The notes: generated by a model not told the origin, from the sequence alone. 49,476 nucleotides of DNA from Flavobacteriales bacterium (GCA_016788295.1 JAEUSY010000011.1:1-49476), one strand, 5' to 3'. Shown: positions 16,827-28,200, counted from the stretch's first letter. Program-made: numbers and translations.

Positions 16827-19800
16827 TTGTCGAGCACCACACAAAATAGCACTGAAAAACCCGCCGCGGAACCATCGCGGAACTGGCGGCGTGTGCTCCG
16901 GAAGATCGCGCTGCGACTGCTTCTGGTGCCGATATTGGTGGTGGCCTTTGTAGTGTTACTGGTGTACCTGCCGCCGGTGCAGCACGTGATCCGTGGACGT
17001 GCAGTGGCTTTCCTATCAGGTAGAACAGGGACTAAAGTGACCCTTGATCGGCTGCGGATCGGCTTCCCGCTCACAGTTCGATTGGAAGGCTTGTTCCTAG
17101 CGGATGAGCAGGGCGACACATTGCTTTATGCGGAGCGCATCCAAGCCAATGCCGGGCTATGCGATCTGCTCGGTGGCCGGTTGTTCCTCAAGGAAGTTGA
17201 CCTCGCCGGCATCCGCGCCCACGTGCACCAGAACGTCGACAGCACATTCAATTTCAACTTCATCATCAAGGCCTTCGCGGGCAAGGATGAAGAGGTTGAA
17301 CAGCCCAAGGATACTGCCGGAGGCTTCCAGTTTGATACGCGCAAGATCCATGTGGAACGCGTGCGTTTCACCATGGAGTTGGAGCCCAGCGAACTGGGGC
17401 TGAACCTTGACCTGGGCGAACTCGATGTTGCGCTGGACAACATGGCGATCGATCCGCTGCGATTCCATGTGAACACCATCGCATTGCAACGGACCCGCAT
17501 CGACCTGCGGACCACGAGCGGCACACCCGAACCACCAAGCTACCCGGCCTTGCAGGATCCCTTGTCCGATCTGGACATCCGGTTCAAGTCCATTGGAGTG
17601 GACGATGTGCGTTTCAGCATGACCACCGTGAACACAGGCGACAGCCTCTGGATCGCCTTGCACAACGGCACCGTAGAGGCACATGATGTGATCACCGCAC
17701 AACAGCGCCTGGCCCTTTCCAACGTGGATCTCTCAGGCTTCGAGCTGGGCATGATCAGCTACACCCGGCCCAACGCACCTGCTCCATCGGAGGCACCGCC
17801 CCTGTGGCTGGACCAGCACGATGGCTTCCGCTATTGGACTCAGGACTGGGACCTTGCTATCGACCGATTGCGTGTGTCCAACAGCGGCATCGCCTTCCAC
17901 ACGGATAGTATCTCCGCCCCTGCCCTGCTGTTCGATCCAGCGCACATGGTGTACAACGCTGTTGGCTTGGGTGCCCGTGATGTCGTGGTGAACAACGATC
18001 GCATGGCGCTTCAATTGGACAACCTCGCCTTCAAGGGTGGTCCCGAAAAGGAGCGCGTAAGCCTGACCGCAAGCCTCGATGCGACACCGGCGACCATAGC
18101 ATTGACCGAAGGCCGGATCGAAGCATTCGAGAATAACATCAACTTCAGTGCTACTGCGGCACCCGGGGATCTGTCGGTGGCGTACCGAACGCCCGAAGCA
18201 GTGCCTGTCGAGGCTGAGATCGAAGGAGATATACGGCTGGCGGACCTGCTGCCACTGCTGATGCAAATGGGTATTGAACTACCCGCTGGCGCGGCTGCGG
18301 AAGAACGCTGGAAGACACGCCTGTGGATCGAGGGCAGCGTGCAGGACATCCGAGAGGCCGGCGTTCAACTGGATGGCGACCAAGGCACCACGGTCCTCGC
18401 CAATGGCCGCATCAGCAAGGCTATGGATTGGCCGAGGAGCAGCTATGCGCTTACCGTGAACGAACTGGTCCTGGGCGAAGGGTTGCGCAAGGTGATCAAG
18501 GCATACACACCGGGTGATGTGCCGGTGCCATCACGGCTAACCCTTCGTGGCAACGTCAACGGAACGGGTCTGGATGCCAGCTTACGGTTGGAAATGAAGA
18601 GCGACCTCGGCGATCTGAAGGGAACGGCCGAAGCGCGCGACTGGAAGGGCAACGTACCCGGCCACATCCAGGTGGACATCACCGCCGACAACATTGCAGC
18701 CGCTCGCTTCACCGGCGACACCTCCATCGGTCCCTTGAGCTTCTCGCTTGTGGCCAAAGGGAATAAGCTCCACCAGCCGGATCGCAAAGGCTCGTTCACA
18801 TTCACCCCAACCGCGCTCAGCTACCTGGGGAACGACCTCTCCCACCTACACTTGAACGCCAATGTTGCGGGCGATTCGCTGCACAGCACATTGACCAGCG
18901 ATGCACAAGCTGCTGCGTTCACGCTGAAAACGCACAGCCCTTGGCCCGAGCGCGGAGACAGCCTGGTGGTCGCCTTTGATCTGGCCTTGAAGAGCCTCCA
19001 CTTGCAGGAACTGGGACTTACACCCTATGTGCTGAACATGGATGGCCCTTTGAAGGGTCGCATCGCATTGATGCCCGACGCACGCGGACAATACACGCTG
19101 GAAGCACCCGGTCTGCGTGTGTTCAATGCCGAACGCACGTTCGCCTTCGAGCGCTTCTTATTGACCGGCCTGTTGGATACAGATTCCACGGCGCTCGACC
19201 TCGATTGCGATGCCGCTCGGATCAACTACCACGCGAACCTGTCGCTGGACAGCACCGCTTCGCTTCTGCGCGAACGACTGCTAGGTTCGTTCCAGGAGCC
19301 GTACGCGTTCGTACCACCCGCAGGCAAGCGCATCACCCTGAAGGTGGACCTGCCTGGCACAGAGCGTCTCGCCAGCCTGATCCATCCCGCACTGTATGCC
19401 ATGGAAGTGAAGCGCTTCGAGGGCCGCTACGACAGTGACCTCGACTCGCTTGCCTTGAACGTGGACATCCCCCTGCTCGACTACACCGGTGTGGAAGTGA
19501 AGGGACTGCGCATCGATCTGAACGCAGCGGGCCCGGACCTGGAGGGACAACTCGACGTGCTGCAGGTGATGCGCGACAGCCTGCACTTGGACGATGTGAC
19601 CTTACAGGCCACCAACGCACCCGGGGCCTTACGAACACTGCTCCGCCTCCGCGACGGAAACACGGATCGTTACCGCATTGGGCTCGACCTGCGCCGTGAG
19701 GACGGTATACCCGTGGCACATCTGCAGGAAGACCTCGTTCTGGACCGTAACCTGTGGAAGGCGATGGCTGGGAACGCGCTTTACCTCGACCCGAACGGAC

Positions 19801-21908
19801 TACACGCCAAGGACTTTGCGATCACCAGTGGACAACAGCGCATCGAACTGCGCACGGAAACGGATGGCAACCACTTGGAGATCACGGGCCTCGAACTGGC
19901 GAACATCACAGGCTTGGTACGCAGCGCCGACAGCCTTGCCCTGATCCGCGGAACCTTGGACGCCACTGTACTTCTGCCCATGCACGAGCATGAGCGCTTG
20001 AAAGCGGATATCGCGCTGCACCGGCTCGAACTGATGGAGGTTGCCTTGGGCAATGTGCAGGTCTATTTAGAAGAAGACCGCAAGGACCTTTACACGGGAT
20101 CGTTCGAACTGGACGCCGGCACCGACCATGCCAGCGCGGCCTTCGAGGCCGACCTGAGCAGAGAGGAAACCCGCGTGCAAGTGGACAGCGACCTTGATCT
20201 GAAGGACCTCGCCCTGTTCAAGCCCCTGGTGGAAGAGTACCTGTTCGATCTGAGCGGTGCTCTTAATGGCGAGCTGCGCTATGAGCAGAACGGCGAGCAA
20301 GTGAAGGTCCTCGGGACGACAGCCATTACCGAGGGCCGTTTCGGCCTAATTCAGACCGGCGCCGTCTACCGGATCGCGCAGGACACCATCGTTTTCGATG
20401 AACAGGGCCTGGCCCTGAACGACCTGGAGGTGCTCGATGCCAAGGACAACCGGTTCCGGCTGGATGGCCGCGTGAACACCAGCGTCAGTAAAGAACCTTC
20501 GCTGGACCTGCGACTCCGCACCGAACGATTCCAACTGGTGAACAGCACGGCCAAGGAGAACCCCATATTCTACGGCAAGCTCTTCGGCGGCATCGACCTG
20601 CGCATTGGTGGAACGGCGACCACGCCTATCGTCAAAGGCGAGGTGGGCATACTGGATTCAACCGCCATCAGCGTGGTGCTGCCGGGAAGCAAAGTGGAAA
20701 TGATCGACCACGGAGGCATCGTGCAATTCACTTCGGACTTCGATGCAAAGGACACCTTGCTCGTGCGAACGGACAGCGAAATGCTCCGCGACTCGCTGGC
20801 GGCGCAGTTACCCGGCATCGACCTCGACCTACAGTTCAAGCTGGACCGCAACGCCAGGTTCAACATCGTCATCGACCCCACCACGGGCGATGCAGCCTCC
20901 TTCCGCGGCGAGGCCGACCTGCGCTTCCGCTACAACCCCGAGGGCGATATCTACCTGCAAGGACCCTTCACCGTGGTTGATGGCGGCTACACCGTGGAAT
21001 TCTACGGACTCGTGAAAAAGCGCTTCGACCTGGTACCCGGAGGCACCATCATTTGGGATGGAGATCCGCTCGCAGGCCGCATGGACATCAAGGCCAAGTA
21101 CAGCACCAAGGTGGCGCCATATCCATTGGTGGCCAACTCGCGCGGCGGGCTCACAGAAAGCGAACGAAATGCCCTGCAGGCACCCTTGCCCTTCGATGTG
21201 ATCATCAAGATCCGTGAGGCCGTGCAGGCGCCCAACATCAGTTTCGGGCTCGATATGGACCGGCAGGTGCGCAACAGCTATCCGCAGGTGAACAGCGTGC
21301 TTGACCAGCTGTCAAAGCCCAGTAGCCAGGAAGAACTGAACCGCCAAGTGTTCGGCCTGCTCGTGCTCAGCACCTTCATCGAGAACGAGAGCAACCCCGA
21401 TCAGGGTGGCAGCAACCTGGCCAGCACAGCAGCGCGCAACTCGGTGAACAGCATCCTTACGCAACAGCTCAACCGCCTGGCCGGCCAGGGCATCAAGGGC
21501 ATGGACATTCAATTGGGCGTGAACACCTACGACCAGACCCAGGGCGGTGAAAGCTATTCGCGCACCACGGTGGATTACAAAGTGACACAGCGTGTGCTGA
21601 ACGACCGCGTGAGCTTTGAGGCGGGCGGATCCATCGGCTACAACGAGAAGAAGCAGGACGTGAGCGCGATGAGCAATACCAAAGCGCCGCAATATGCCAT
21701 CGCCTACGACCTCACTGCCGATGGCCGCCTGCGGCTGCGCGCCTACCACGAGAACGCCTACGACCTCTATGACGGCGAACTGGTGAACAACGGCGTGGCC
21801 ATCATGCTGACACGCGACTTCGAGAAGAACGCCAAGGAACTGGAACGACTGCGGCGGGAACTGTTGAAGCTACGCGAGGCCGAACGCAACCGCGAGAACG
21901 AACCGTGA
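16827..21908 (+). CDS. tamB: translocation and assembly module protein TamB (DUF490)
   Basis: About 1693 aa from a TTG at 16827; the frame is open to a TTG at 16773 and no early ATG exists, so the start is uncertain. A short basic stretch (NWRRVLRKIALRLL) precedes one transmembrane segment near residues 27-50, anchoring it in the inner membrane. A very long beta-rich periplasmic region follows (repeated LRG/VDL/LDL strands). The last ~400 residues match the TamB C-terminal domain (GGIDLRIGGTATTPIVKGEV, DGGYTVEFYGLVKKRFDLVP, GDPLAGRMDIKAKY, NRQVFGLLVLSTF). TamB bridges inner and outer membranes and works with an Omp85 partner to deliver proteins and/or phospholipids to the outer membrane. That partner is the next gene, whose GTG start overlaps the tamB stop by four bases, so coupling is clear. 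Confidence 0.93.
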   Translation: MSSTTQNSTEKPAAEPSRNWRRVLRKIALRLLLVPILVVAFVVLLVYLPPVQHVIRGRAVAFLSGRTGTKVTLDRLRIGFPLTVRLEGLFLADEQGDTLLYAERIQANAGLCDLLGGRLFLKEVDLAGIRAHVHQNVDSTFNFNFIIKAFAGKDEEVEQPKDTAGGFQFDTRKIHVERVRFTMELEPSELGLNLDLGELDVALDNMAIDPLRFHVNTIALQRTRIDLRTTSGTPEPPSYPALQDPLSDLDIRFKSIGVDDVRFSMTTVNTGDSLWIALHNGTVEAHDVITAQQRLALSNVDLSGFELGMISYTRPNAPAPSEAPPLWLDQHDGFRYWTQDWDLAIDRLRVSNSGIAFHTDSISAPALLFDPAHMVYNAVGLGARDVVVNNDRMALQLDNLAFKGGPEKERVSLTASLDATPATIALTEGRIEAFENNINFSATAAPGDLSVAYRTPEAVPVEAEIEGDIRLADLLPLLMQMGIELPAGAAAEERWKTRLWIEGSVQDIREAGVQLDGDQGTTVLANGRISKAMDWPRSSYALTVNELVLGEGLRKVIKAYTPGDVPVPSRLTLRGNVNGTGLDASLRLEMKSDLGDLKGTAEARDWKGNVPGHIQVDITADNIAAARFTGDTSIGPLSFSLVAKGNKLHQPDRKGSFTFTPTALSYLGNDLSHLHLNANVAGDSLHSTLTSDAQAAAFTLKTHSPWPERGDSLVVAFDLALKSLHLQELGLTPYVLNMDGPLKGRIALMPDARGQYTLEAPGLRVFNAERTFAFERFLLTGLLDTDSTALDLDCDAARINYHANLSLDSTASLLRERLLGSFQEPYAFVPPAGKRITLKVDLPGTERLASLIHPALYAMEVKRFEGRYDSDLDSLALNVDIPLLDYTGVEVKGLRIDLNAAGPDLEGQLDVLQVMRDSLHLDDVTLQATNAPGALRTLLRLRDGNTDRYRIGLDLRREDGIPVAHLQEDLVLDRNLWKAMAGNALYLDPNGLHAKDFAITSGQQRIELRTETDGNHLEITGLELANITGLVRSADSLALIRGTLDATVLLPMHEHERLKADIALHRLELMEVALGNVQVYLEEDRKDLYTGSFELDAGTDHASAAFEADLSREETRVQVDSDLDLKDLALFKPLVEEYLFDLSGALNGELRYEQNGEQVKVLGTTAITEGRFGLIQTGAVYRIAQDTIVFDEQGLALNDLEVLDAKDNRFRLDGRVNTSVSKEPSLDLRLRTERFQLVNSTAKENPIFYGKLFGGIDLRIGGTATTPIVKGEVGILDSTAISVVLPGSKVEMIDHGGIVQFTSDFDAKDTLLVRTDSEMLRDSLAAQLPGIDLDLQFKLDRNARFNIVIDPTTGDAASFRGEADLRFRYNPEGDIYLQGPFTVVDGGYTVEFYGLVKKRFDLVPGGTIIWDGDPLAGRMDIKAKYSTKVAPYPLVANSRGGLTESERNALQAPLPFDVIIKIREAVQAPNISFGLDMDRQVRNSYPQVNSVLDQLSKPSSQEELNRQVFGLLVLSTFIENESNPDQGGSNLASTAARNSVNSILTQQLNRLAGQGIKGMDIQLGVNTYDQTQGGESYSRTTVDYKVTQRVLNDRVSFEAGGSIGYNEKKQDVSAMSNTKAPQYAIAYDLTADGRLRLRAYHENAYDLYDGELVNNGVAIMLTRDFEKNAKELERLRRELLKLREAERNRENEP

Positions 21909-24190
21909 GCATCTGCCCCCATAGCCATCGAATATCCATCATTGTCGCCATGGCAGCGATGATGCTGAGTTCGTGCACGGGTCTGCGCTACAGCACCGAA
22001 GAACGTCCGCTGTACACGGGCTTCACGATTGCTTGGACCGAAGAACCTGCATTCGATGCGAAAGGTGCACACCTGGAACTTGCCGAGCTGGTTCGACCAA
22101 GTGCCAACAACGAAATACTGGGCATGCGCCCCATGGTGGCCTTGCACAACTCGGTGAAGGAACCAAAGAAGCAGAAAGGCCTGCGCTTCTGGTTGAAATA
22201 CAAGGTGGGAGCTGCACCAGTGTATCTGGAGCAACTACCATTGGACGACATCAACGCGGCCATGATGAACCGCATGCGCAATCGTGGCTACTTCGATGCG
22301 GCCAGCAGGTATGAAGTGGTGCGCAGTGGTCGAAAGGCCTCGGCGACCTTCACAGTATCGCCGGGTGCTCCGCATGTGATCCGGAGCCTGCGCATGGGCC
22401 TCACGAACGGCGATGCGCTGGACAGCGCCATCTTTCTAATGCTGGCCCAATGCAGGATCAAGGTCGGCGAGCCCTACCACCTTGCCCGCCTGACCGAGGA
22501 ACGTGCCCGAGTGGCCGACCGTTTACGCGACCAAGGCTGGTACCGATTGCGCGCGGACGACCTGGTCTGGGCTGCCGACACGGCCAATGGAGACAAGACC
22601 CTTGCGTTGCACCTACGTGTAAAATCCACCACCAGCGCCCAGAAGCGCCGCATCCACACCATTGGGTCCGTTACCGTGCACACCGATCAGGACGAGGTTC
22701 TTCCTCCTACCGACACCACCCGCGTGGAAAGCGTGGACATGATCAGTTACCTGGGCATGTACCGCCCGGAGCCCTTGTTACGCGGTGTGTTCGTGCGGCC
22801 GGGCGATACCTCATCGCTTGCGCGCAGCAACGCCATGCAGCGGTACCTCAATTCCTATGGTGTGTTCCGTAACGTGCTGGTGGCCTATGCAGAGGATTCG
22901 CTGCGCGATGATGTGCTGCATGCGCGTATCGCCATGATACCCTTGAAACAATTCTCGCTCTTCAGCGAACTGAACGCGGTGAGCAAGAGCAACAACTTCG
23001 CCGGCCCCGGTATTCGCGCCGGTTTCGTGGACCGCAACCTGCTGGGAGGGGCCGAACAATTCACCTTGGATGTGAACGGACGATTCGAGACGCAGGTGGC
23101 TGGCGCCGAAAAGGGCACCAACGCCTACGAAGTGGGCATCAAGGCCGGCCTTGCCATTCCCCGCATGCTCCTGTTGCCTGAACCCAAAGGTCTGCGAAGC
23201 AGTACCCCCACCACCAACTTCGCAGCTGGCTATGGCCTCTTCAGGCGCATCAACCTCTATGGGATGCGTTCTGCTGCAATAGGTCTCAACTATGCGTGGC
23301 GCCGGGACCGAAAAGTGTGGCACGACCTGCAACTGTTGGAGGTGAGCTACAACAACCTGTTCTACACCACCGACGATTTCAACGCCTTCCTGGACGAGAA
23401 CCCCACGATCAGGCGCAGCTTCGAGGACCAGTTCGTGGTGGGCATTGGATACACCTTTACCCGCAGCACGAAGAACCATGAGAACCAGCGAACCTGGCTT
23501 GTTTACAGCTTGGGGGCCGATGAGAGTGGCAACCTGTTGTCGGCCATCTTCTCAGGAACACGTGGCGTCAGACCCGAGGAAGGTTACACGTTGTTCGACC
23601 AGCGTTACAGCCAATACCTGCGCCTGCGGCCCGAACTACGCTGGTATCGGAGCATCGGCGCACGCGGCTCTCAACTGGTCACGCGCCTGCTCACCCACAC
23701 GGGCATATCCTACGGCAACACGGAAGTGCTCCCCTATGTGAAACAGTTCTATGCTGGCGGCACAAACAGCCTGCGCGGTTTCCGGGCGCGCAGTGTAGGA
23801 CCAGGCAGCTATATCTCCGAGCAGGAAGGCAACTTCCTGGTGGATCAAGTGGGCGACCTCAAGTTGGAGCTGAACGCCGAGTACCGCTTTACCATTTCAG
23901 GTTTCGTCAAAGGCGCGCTCTTCGCAGATGCCGGGAACATATGGCTGCTGAATGAGGACCCCTCAAGGCCGGGTGGTGCATTCTATTGGGACACTTTCGT
24001 GAGCGAGATCGCGCTCGATGCGGGTATGGGCCTACGCATCGATCCTCAGGTGATCGTGATCCGTCTGGACCTGGCCGCCCCATTGCGCAGACCGGACCTA
24101 CCTGCTGGTGACCGTTGGGTCTTCAACGATCTGGATGCCCAGTGGAACAGGAACCTGATCCTCAATATCGCCATCGGTTATCCCTTCTGA
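21905..24190 (+). CDS. tamL: Omp85-family outer-membrane lipoprotein TamL (TamA-like)
   Basis: A 761-aa protein starting at GTG 21905 inside the tamB stop codon (GTGA). The N-terminus (SIIVAMAAMMLSSC) is a lipoprotein signal with the lipobox Cys at residue 24. Lipidation of the Omp85 partner is the Bacteroidota variant named TamL. Residues about 65-380 contain POTRA-like repeats (for example FWLKYKVGAAPVYLEQLPLD and IGSVTVHTDQDEVLPPTDTT). The C-terminal half is a 16-strand beta-barrel domain, including FYAGGTNSLRGFRARSVGPG (the conserved loop-6-like GG.NSLRGf.xRsvGPG) and a final strand ending in ...IAIGYPF with a terminal Phe. It is predicted to insert in the outer membrane and act with TamB. 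The stop is followed three bases later by the tspO start. Confidence 0.93.
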   Translation: MSICPHSHRISIIVAMAAMMLSSCTGLRYSTEERPLYTGFTIAWTEEPAFDAKGAHLELAELVRPSANNEILGMRPMVALHNSVKEPKKQKGLRFWLKYKVGAAPVYLEQLPLDDINAAMMNRMRNRGYFDAASRYEVVRSGRKASATFTVSPGAPHVIRSLRMGLTNGDALDSAIFLMLAQCRIKVGEPYHLARLTEERARVADRLRDQGWYRLRADDLVWAADTANGDKTLALHLRVKSTTSAQKRRIHTIGSVTVHTDQDEVLPPTDTTRVESVDMISYLGMYRPEPLLRGVFVRPGDTSSLARSNAMQRYLNSYGVFRNVLVAYAEDSLRDDVLHARIAMIPLKQFSLFSELNAVSKSNNFAGPGIRAGFVDRNLLGGAEQFTLDVNGRFETQVAGAEKGTNAYEVGIKAGLAIPRMLLLPEPKGLRSSTPTTNFAAGYGLFRRINLYGMRSAAIGLNYAWRRDRKVWHDLQLLEVSYNNLFYTTDDFNAFLDENPTIRRSFEDQFVVGIGYTFTRSTKNHENQRTWLVYSLGADESGNLLSAIFSGTRGVRPEEGYTLFDQRYSQYLRLRPELRWYRSIGARGSQLVTRLLTHTGISYGNTEVLPYVKQFYAGGTNSLRGFRARSVGPGSYISEQEGNFLVDQVGDLKLELNAEYRFTISGFVKGALFADAGNIWLLNEDPSRPGGAFYWDTFVSEIALDAGMGLRIDPQVIVIRLDLAAPLRRPDLPAGDRWVFNDLDAQWNRNLILNIAIGYPF

Positions 24191-24193
24191 TCC

Positions 24194-24673
24194 ATGCGTA
24201 CACTCCCGGCACCGGTCAAGTTCAGCATCACCATTATCGGCACGCTCGCCCTTGGATCATTGAGCGGACTGCTCACCGCGGATGCCATCGGAACGTGGTA
24301 TGTCGGCATCAACAAGCCATTCTTCAACCCGCCCAACTGGATCTTCGGGCCTGTCTGGACCGTGCTGTACATCCTGATGGGCATCGCCGCAGGTCTTGTA
24401 TGGAACAGCAACGTAGTGCCTAGGATCAAGCATCGTGCGCTTGGGGTTTATCTCCTTCAGCTCTTCCTCAATTTCCTGTGGTCGCTGCTGTTCTTCGGTC
24501 TGCGTTCACCCGTGTTGGCATTGGTGGAGATCGTGCTTCTGTGGCTGGCGATCGTGATGTGTATTCGCGCGTTCGGCCCCATCCATCGCACGGCCATGTT
24601 GCTCCTTTTGCCCTACCTGCTGTGGGTGAGCTTCGCTGCTGTGCTCAACGGTGCCATCGTTTTCCTCAACTGA
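24194..24673 (+). CDS. tspO: TspO/MBR family tryptophan-rich sensory protein
   Basis: A 159-aa integral membrane protein with about five hydrophobic segments. The signature WYVGINKPFFNPPNWIFGPV followed by WTVLYILMGIAAGLVW is the TspO pattern (W-Y..l.KP.f.PP.W.F.pVWt.LY..m). LFLNFLWSLLFFGLRSPVLA matches the conserved 'QL.lN..Ws.lFF' helix. Family members bind porphyrins and related ligands and are linked to tetrapyrrole and stress responses. It lies four bases after tamL and likely shares its transcript; this link to outer-membrane assembly is probably positional only. The end overlaps the 5' extension of the next ORF but not its preferred start. Confidence 0.95.
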   Translation: MRTLPAPVKFSITIIGTLALGSLSGLLTADAIGTWYVGINKPFFNPPNWIFGPVWTVLYILMGIAAGLVWNSNVVPRIKHRALGVYLLQLFLNFLWSLLFFGLRSPVLALVEIVLLWLAIVMCIRAFGPIHRTAMLLLLPYLLWVSFAAVLNGAIVFLN

Positions 24674-24722
24674 CGCGGCACATACACGGTCCTCGGGGGA
24701 TCGCGTTACCACTACAGCATCC

Positions 24723-25232
24723 ATGGGAAAACGCAAAGCAATTCTGGGGTTGTTGACCATCGTGCTGGTCGGACTGGTACTGCCCCACCCGAAAGGCAAC
24801 CCGGTGGCCGGTGCCGATAACAACAGCTACAACGCGCGCTCGTTCTGGTACTACCCGTGGGGCCACAGTGGCACACACAAAGGCGTGGACGTGTTCGCAC
24901 CGATCGGCACCGATGTAAAAAGCACCACCGGTGGCCTTGTGCTCTACACCGGCCAATTGGCCATGGGCGGCAACATGGTGCTTGTGATCGGGCCGAAATG
25001 GAGGCTGCACTACTTCGCCCATCTTCATACGATCAACACGTCCTCCTTTCGTTGGTGCGCTGCTGGCAGTATCATCGGCACCGTGGGCGACAGCGGCAAT
25101 GCGAAGGGCAAACCGCCCCATTTGCACTATAGTATCGTAACGCTCATTCCCTTTCCGTGGCGCATGGATGGGGCGCCCCAGGGTTGGAAGAAGATGTTCT
25201 ACCTGGACCCTACGCCGTACTTAGCGCACTGA
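24723..25232 (+). CDS. M23 family metallopeptidase
   Basis: A 169-aa protein. The ATG at 24723 is chosen because it starts a hydrophobic signal or anchor (MGKRKAILGLLTIVLVGLVL); the upstream extension overlaps tspO. The catalytic core is complete: H52-KGV-D56 (GTHKGVDVFAPIGT), the strand GGLVLYTGQ, AHLHTI near residues 99-104, GDSGNAKGKPPHLHY with the HxH zinc ligand at 133-135. It is a lysostaphin/LytM-type endopeptidase cutting peptidoglycan cross-links or glycine bonds in the periplasm. No LysM or coiled-coil targeting domain is present. The 3' end overlaps that of the convergent GH3/serine hydrolase gene by 12 bases (25221-25232). Confidence 0.92.
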   Translation: MGKRKAILGLLTIVLVGLVLPHPKGNPVAGADNNSYNARSFWYYPWGHSGTHKGVDVFAPIGTDVKSTTGGLVLYTGQLAMGGNMVLVIGPKWRLHYFAHLHTINTSSFRWCAAGSIIGTVGDSGNAKGKPPHLHYSIVTLIPFPWRMDGAPQGWKKMFYLDPTPYLAH

Positions 25233-28200
25233 GTTGCCTGCCGTGGGAATGGACGCCACGCGTTGGGGCTTGATCCTCGCGGCCACCGCATCGTGGATGA
25301 CCTCCTGCACTTTGGTGCGAATGCCCATTTCGAGCAGCTTATTGGTATCCGCCTTGGGATACACGCGGTTGCTCAGGAACACGTACACCACGTTCTGTTC
25401 GGGATCGGCCCACACCATGGTACCGGTAAAGCCCGTGTGGCCGAAGCTGGCGTAGCTCACACACTCGCAAGTGGGGCCACCCTTGCCGCGCACGGGTTTG
25501 TCCCAGCCAAGCCCACGTCGATTTCCACTGCCATCGGGCTTGCAGAACTGGCACTTGGTGAACTCCTTCACCACCGTTTCACTGAGGTATCGGCGTCCGC
25601 CGTAGTAGCCTCCGTTCAGCAGCATCTGCATCACTTTGGCCAGGTCATTGGCACTGCCGAAAAGCCCGGCATGGCCCGCCACACCGCCTTTCAGCGCTGC
25701 ACCGGGGTCGTGTACATCGCCCCACACCTGCCGCTGCCGGAACACTGCATCATTCTCGGTGGGCGCAATGCGTTCCTTCGCAAACCGCTCATACGGCTTG
25801 TAACCCATGGTGGTGGCACCCAGCGGACGGTAGAACTGTGCATCCACGTAGCGGTCCAACGGGATGCCTGTCTGCCGCTCGATCACTTCCTGCAACAGGT
25901 AGTAGCCCATGTCGCTGTACACATAGTCGCCCCTCTGGCCCAGCGGGGTCTTCAACACCCACAGGAACAGACTGTCGCGGTAGGTCCGGTTCAGGTAAAG
26001 CCCTTCGGCGATACGAATGGTGTATTGCTCGGTAGCACTGTCGCTCACCGTACCGGGCTTGAACTTGCCGTCCTTCATCAAGCGGCTCTGGAACGGCACA
26101 AAGGCTTTGAGCCCCGCTTGGTGGGTAAGGATCTCGCGGATTCCCATGCGGGCGTGGGCCGTGTAGTGGTCCTCCAGTTCGGGCAAGTAGTGGCCCAGCG
26201 GTTTGTCCAGGTCGATCAGCCCTTCATCCACCAACTTCATAAGGGCCAGGGTGGTGCTTGCCACCTTGGTCACCGAGGCCAGATCGTACAGGTCGTCGGT
26301 GCGCACACGGCGGGTCTTGGCGTAGGTGGTATGGCCGTAGGCCTTGTTCATCACCACCTGTCCGTCCACGGCCACCAGGACCTGGCAGCCCGGATAGGCT
26401 TGCGCCTGTATCCCGTTCGCCACAATGTCGTCAATAGGCCGCAGATCGATGGACCGCATTCCCAAGCCTTCCGGCAACGTGTAGCCGAACCTGCGGACAG
26501 GTCGCACATCACGACCATCACCAGCAGCGTAGAACGATGATGCGGTAATGGGCAGGCGTCCCGTGGCCCCCACCCCTCCGAAAATGAGCTGTGCGGCCAG
26601 GTCCTGAGAATCCTCGGTCTCTTCGTAGGCCACCACCACACTGGCGAGGTAATGTGCACCGTAGGCCCGCGTGAGGCGGTACGGGTTGGCGAACAACGTG
26701 AACACCGTGGGCTTACGCGCAGCGATCTCCCGAACGATGTCCATGGCGGTCTCGGGGATGCCGAAGTCCTTGTTCACGCGGTAAGTGGTGCCATGCACCG
26801 AAACGATCACGCGATCGAAAGGCTCCAGTTTGCGGAGCAATGCGTTGAGGCTGTCGCGGCGCATGGACTTATCGCACCGGAAGGTGGCCACATCGGCATA
26901 GCGCTGCAGGCTGCGCTGGAACACGTTGCCCAGGCTGTCCCCGATGACCACCGAGGCCACACGCTGTTTCTGCAGATCGGTGATGGGCAGGATGTTCTTG
27001 TTGTCGTTCAGGACGGTGAGCGCACGGGCGTACAGATCACGACGCAGTTGCTTGGCCTGCATGGTGTTCAGGTCGTTCGTTAGCCCGGTCACTTCCACCG
27101 GACGCATCCGGTTCAACCCGGCCCACTCCTTTGCACGCAGCACCTTCAGGCATTTGTGGTCGATCACCGCGCGATCAAGCTCGTTATCGTCGATCGCCTT
27201 TCGGATCCGTTCAATGGCCTTCACGGGGTCCTGCGGAAAAAGCATCACATCATTACCGGCCAGAAGTGCGCGCAGCTCGATCTCGCCCGGCTTGTCGGCA
27301 TTGGCCACGCCCTTCATGTTGAGCGCATCGGTAAAGACCAGCCCTCGGAACCCGATCTGTTCTTCCAGCAGGTCGCTCACCACATAGCGGCTTAGGGTAC
27401 TGGGCCGTCCCTTGGTGCTATCCAGCGCGGGTACCTCCAAGTGCGCCACCATCACGGCGGCAAGACCTTCGTCCACCAGGCGTTGGAACGGGAATAGCTC
27501 CAGCGAATCCAAGCGGGTGCGGCTGTGCGCGATCATCGGGAGGGTGTAGTGCGAATCACTCTCCACGTCGCCATGTCCGGGGAAGTGCTTGGCCGTGGCG
27601 ATCACGCCGCCCTCCTGCAATCCGCGCATGTATGCGATGCCTTTGCGGGCCACATTCTCGCGGTCCTCGCCGAAGCTCCGGTCGTTGATCACCGGGTTTG
27701 CGGGGTTGTTGTTCACATCCACCACCGGGCTGAAGCTCACATGCACGCCAAGGCGCTTCATCTGCCGCGCGATCTCGAGCCCCATTTCGCGCACTAGGGT
27801 CTCATCGGCATGCGCGCCGAGGGTCATTTGGCGGGGAAAACGAATGGTGCTGTCCAAGCGCATGGCCAACCCCCACTCCAGGTCCATGCCCAGCATGAGC
27901 GGTGTGCGCGCTGCTGCCTGATAACGATTGGTGAGCTTGGCCTGCCGCTCGGGCCCACCTTGAAAGAAGATGAGGCCACCGATGTTGCGCTCGCGGATCA
28001 GCTTCTCGACATCGGCCTCGTGACGGGCGTCCTTGTTGCTGTAGGCGGCCACCATCATCAGCTGAGCGATGCGCTCATCCAACGAAAGGGTACTGAACAC
28101 GGAATCGGCCCAAGGCATGGGCTGCTCCAGGAAGGCGGGCGCCACGCGGTGAACCTCGCGATACGGCGGCGTGCCACTGAAGGCAAGGAACCCCGCGAGG

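Noticed and set aside
24651..24722. N-terminal extension of the M23 peptidase overlapping tspO
   Set aside because: The extension is hydrophilic and would bury the signal peptide that begins at the ATG at 24723.
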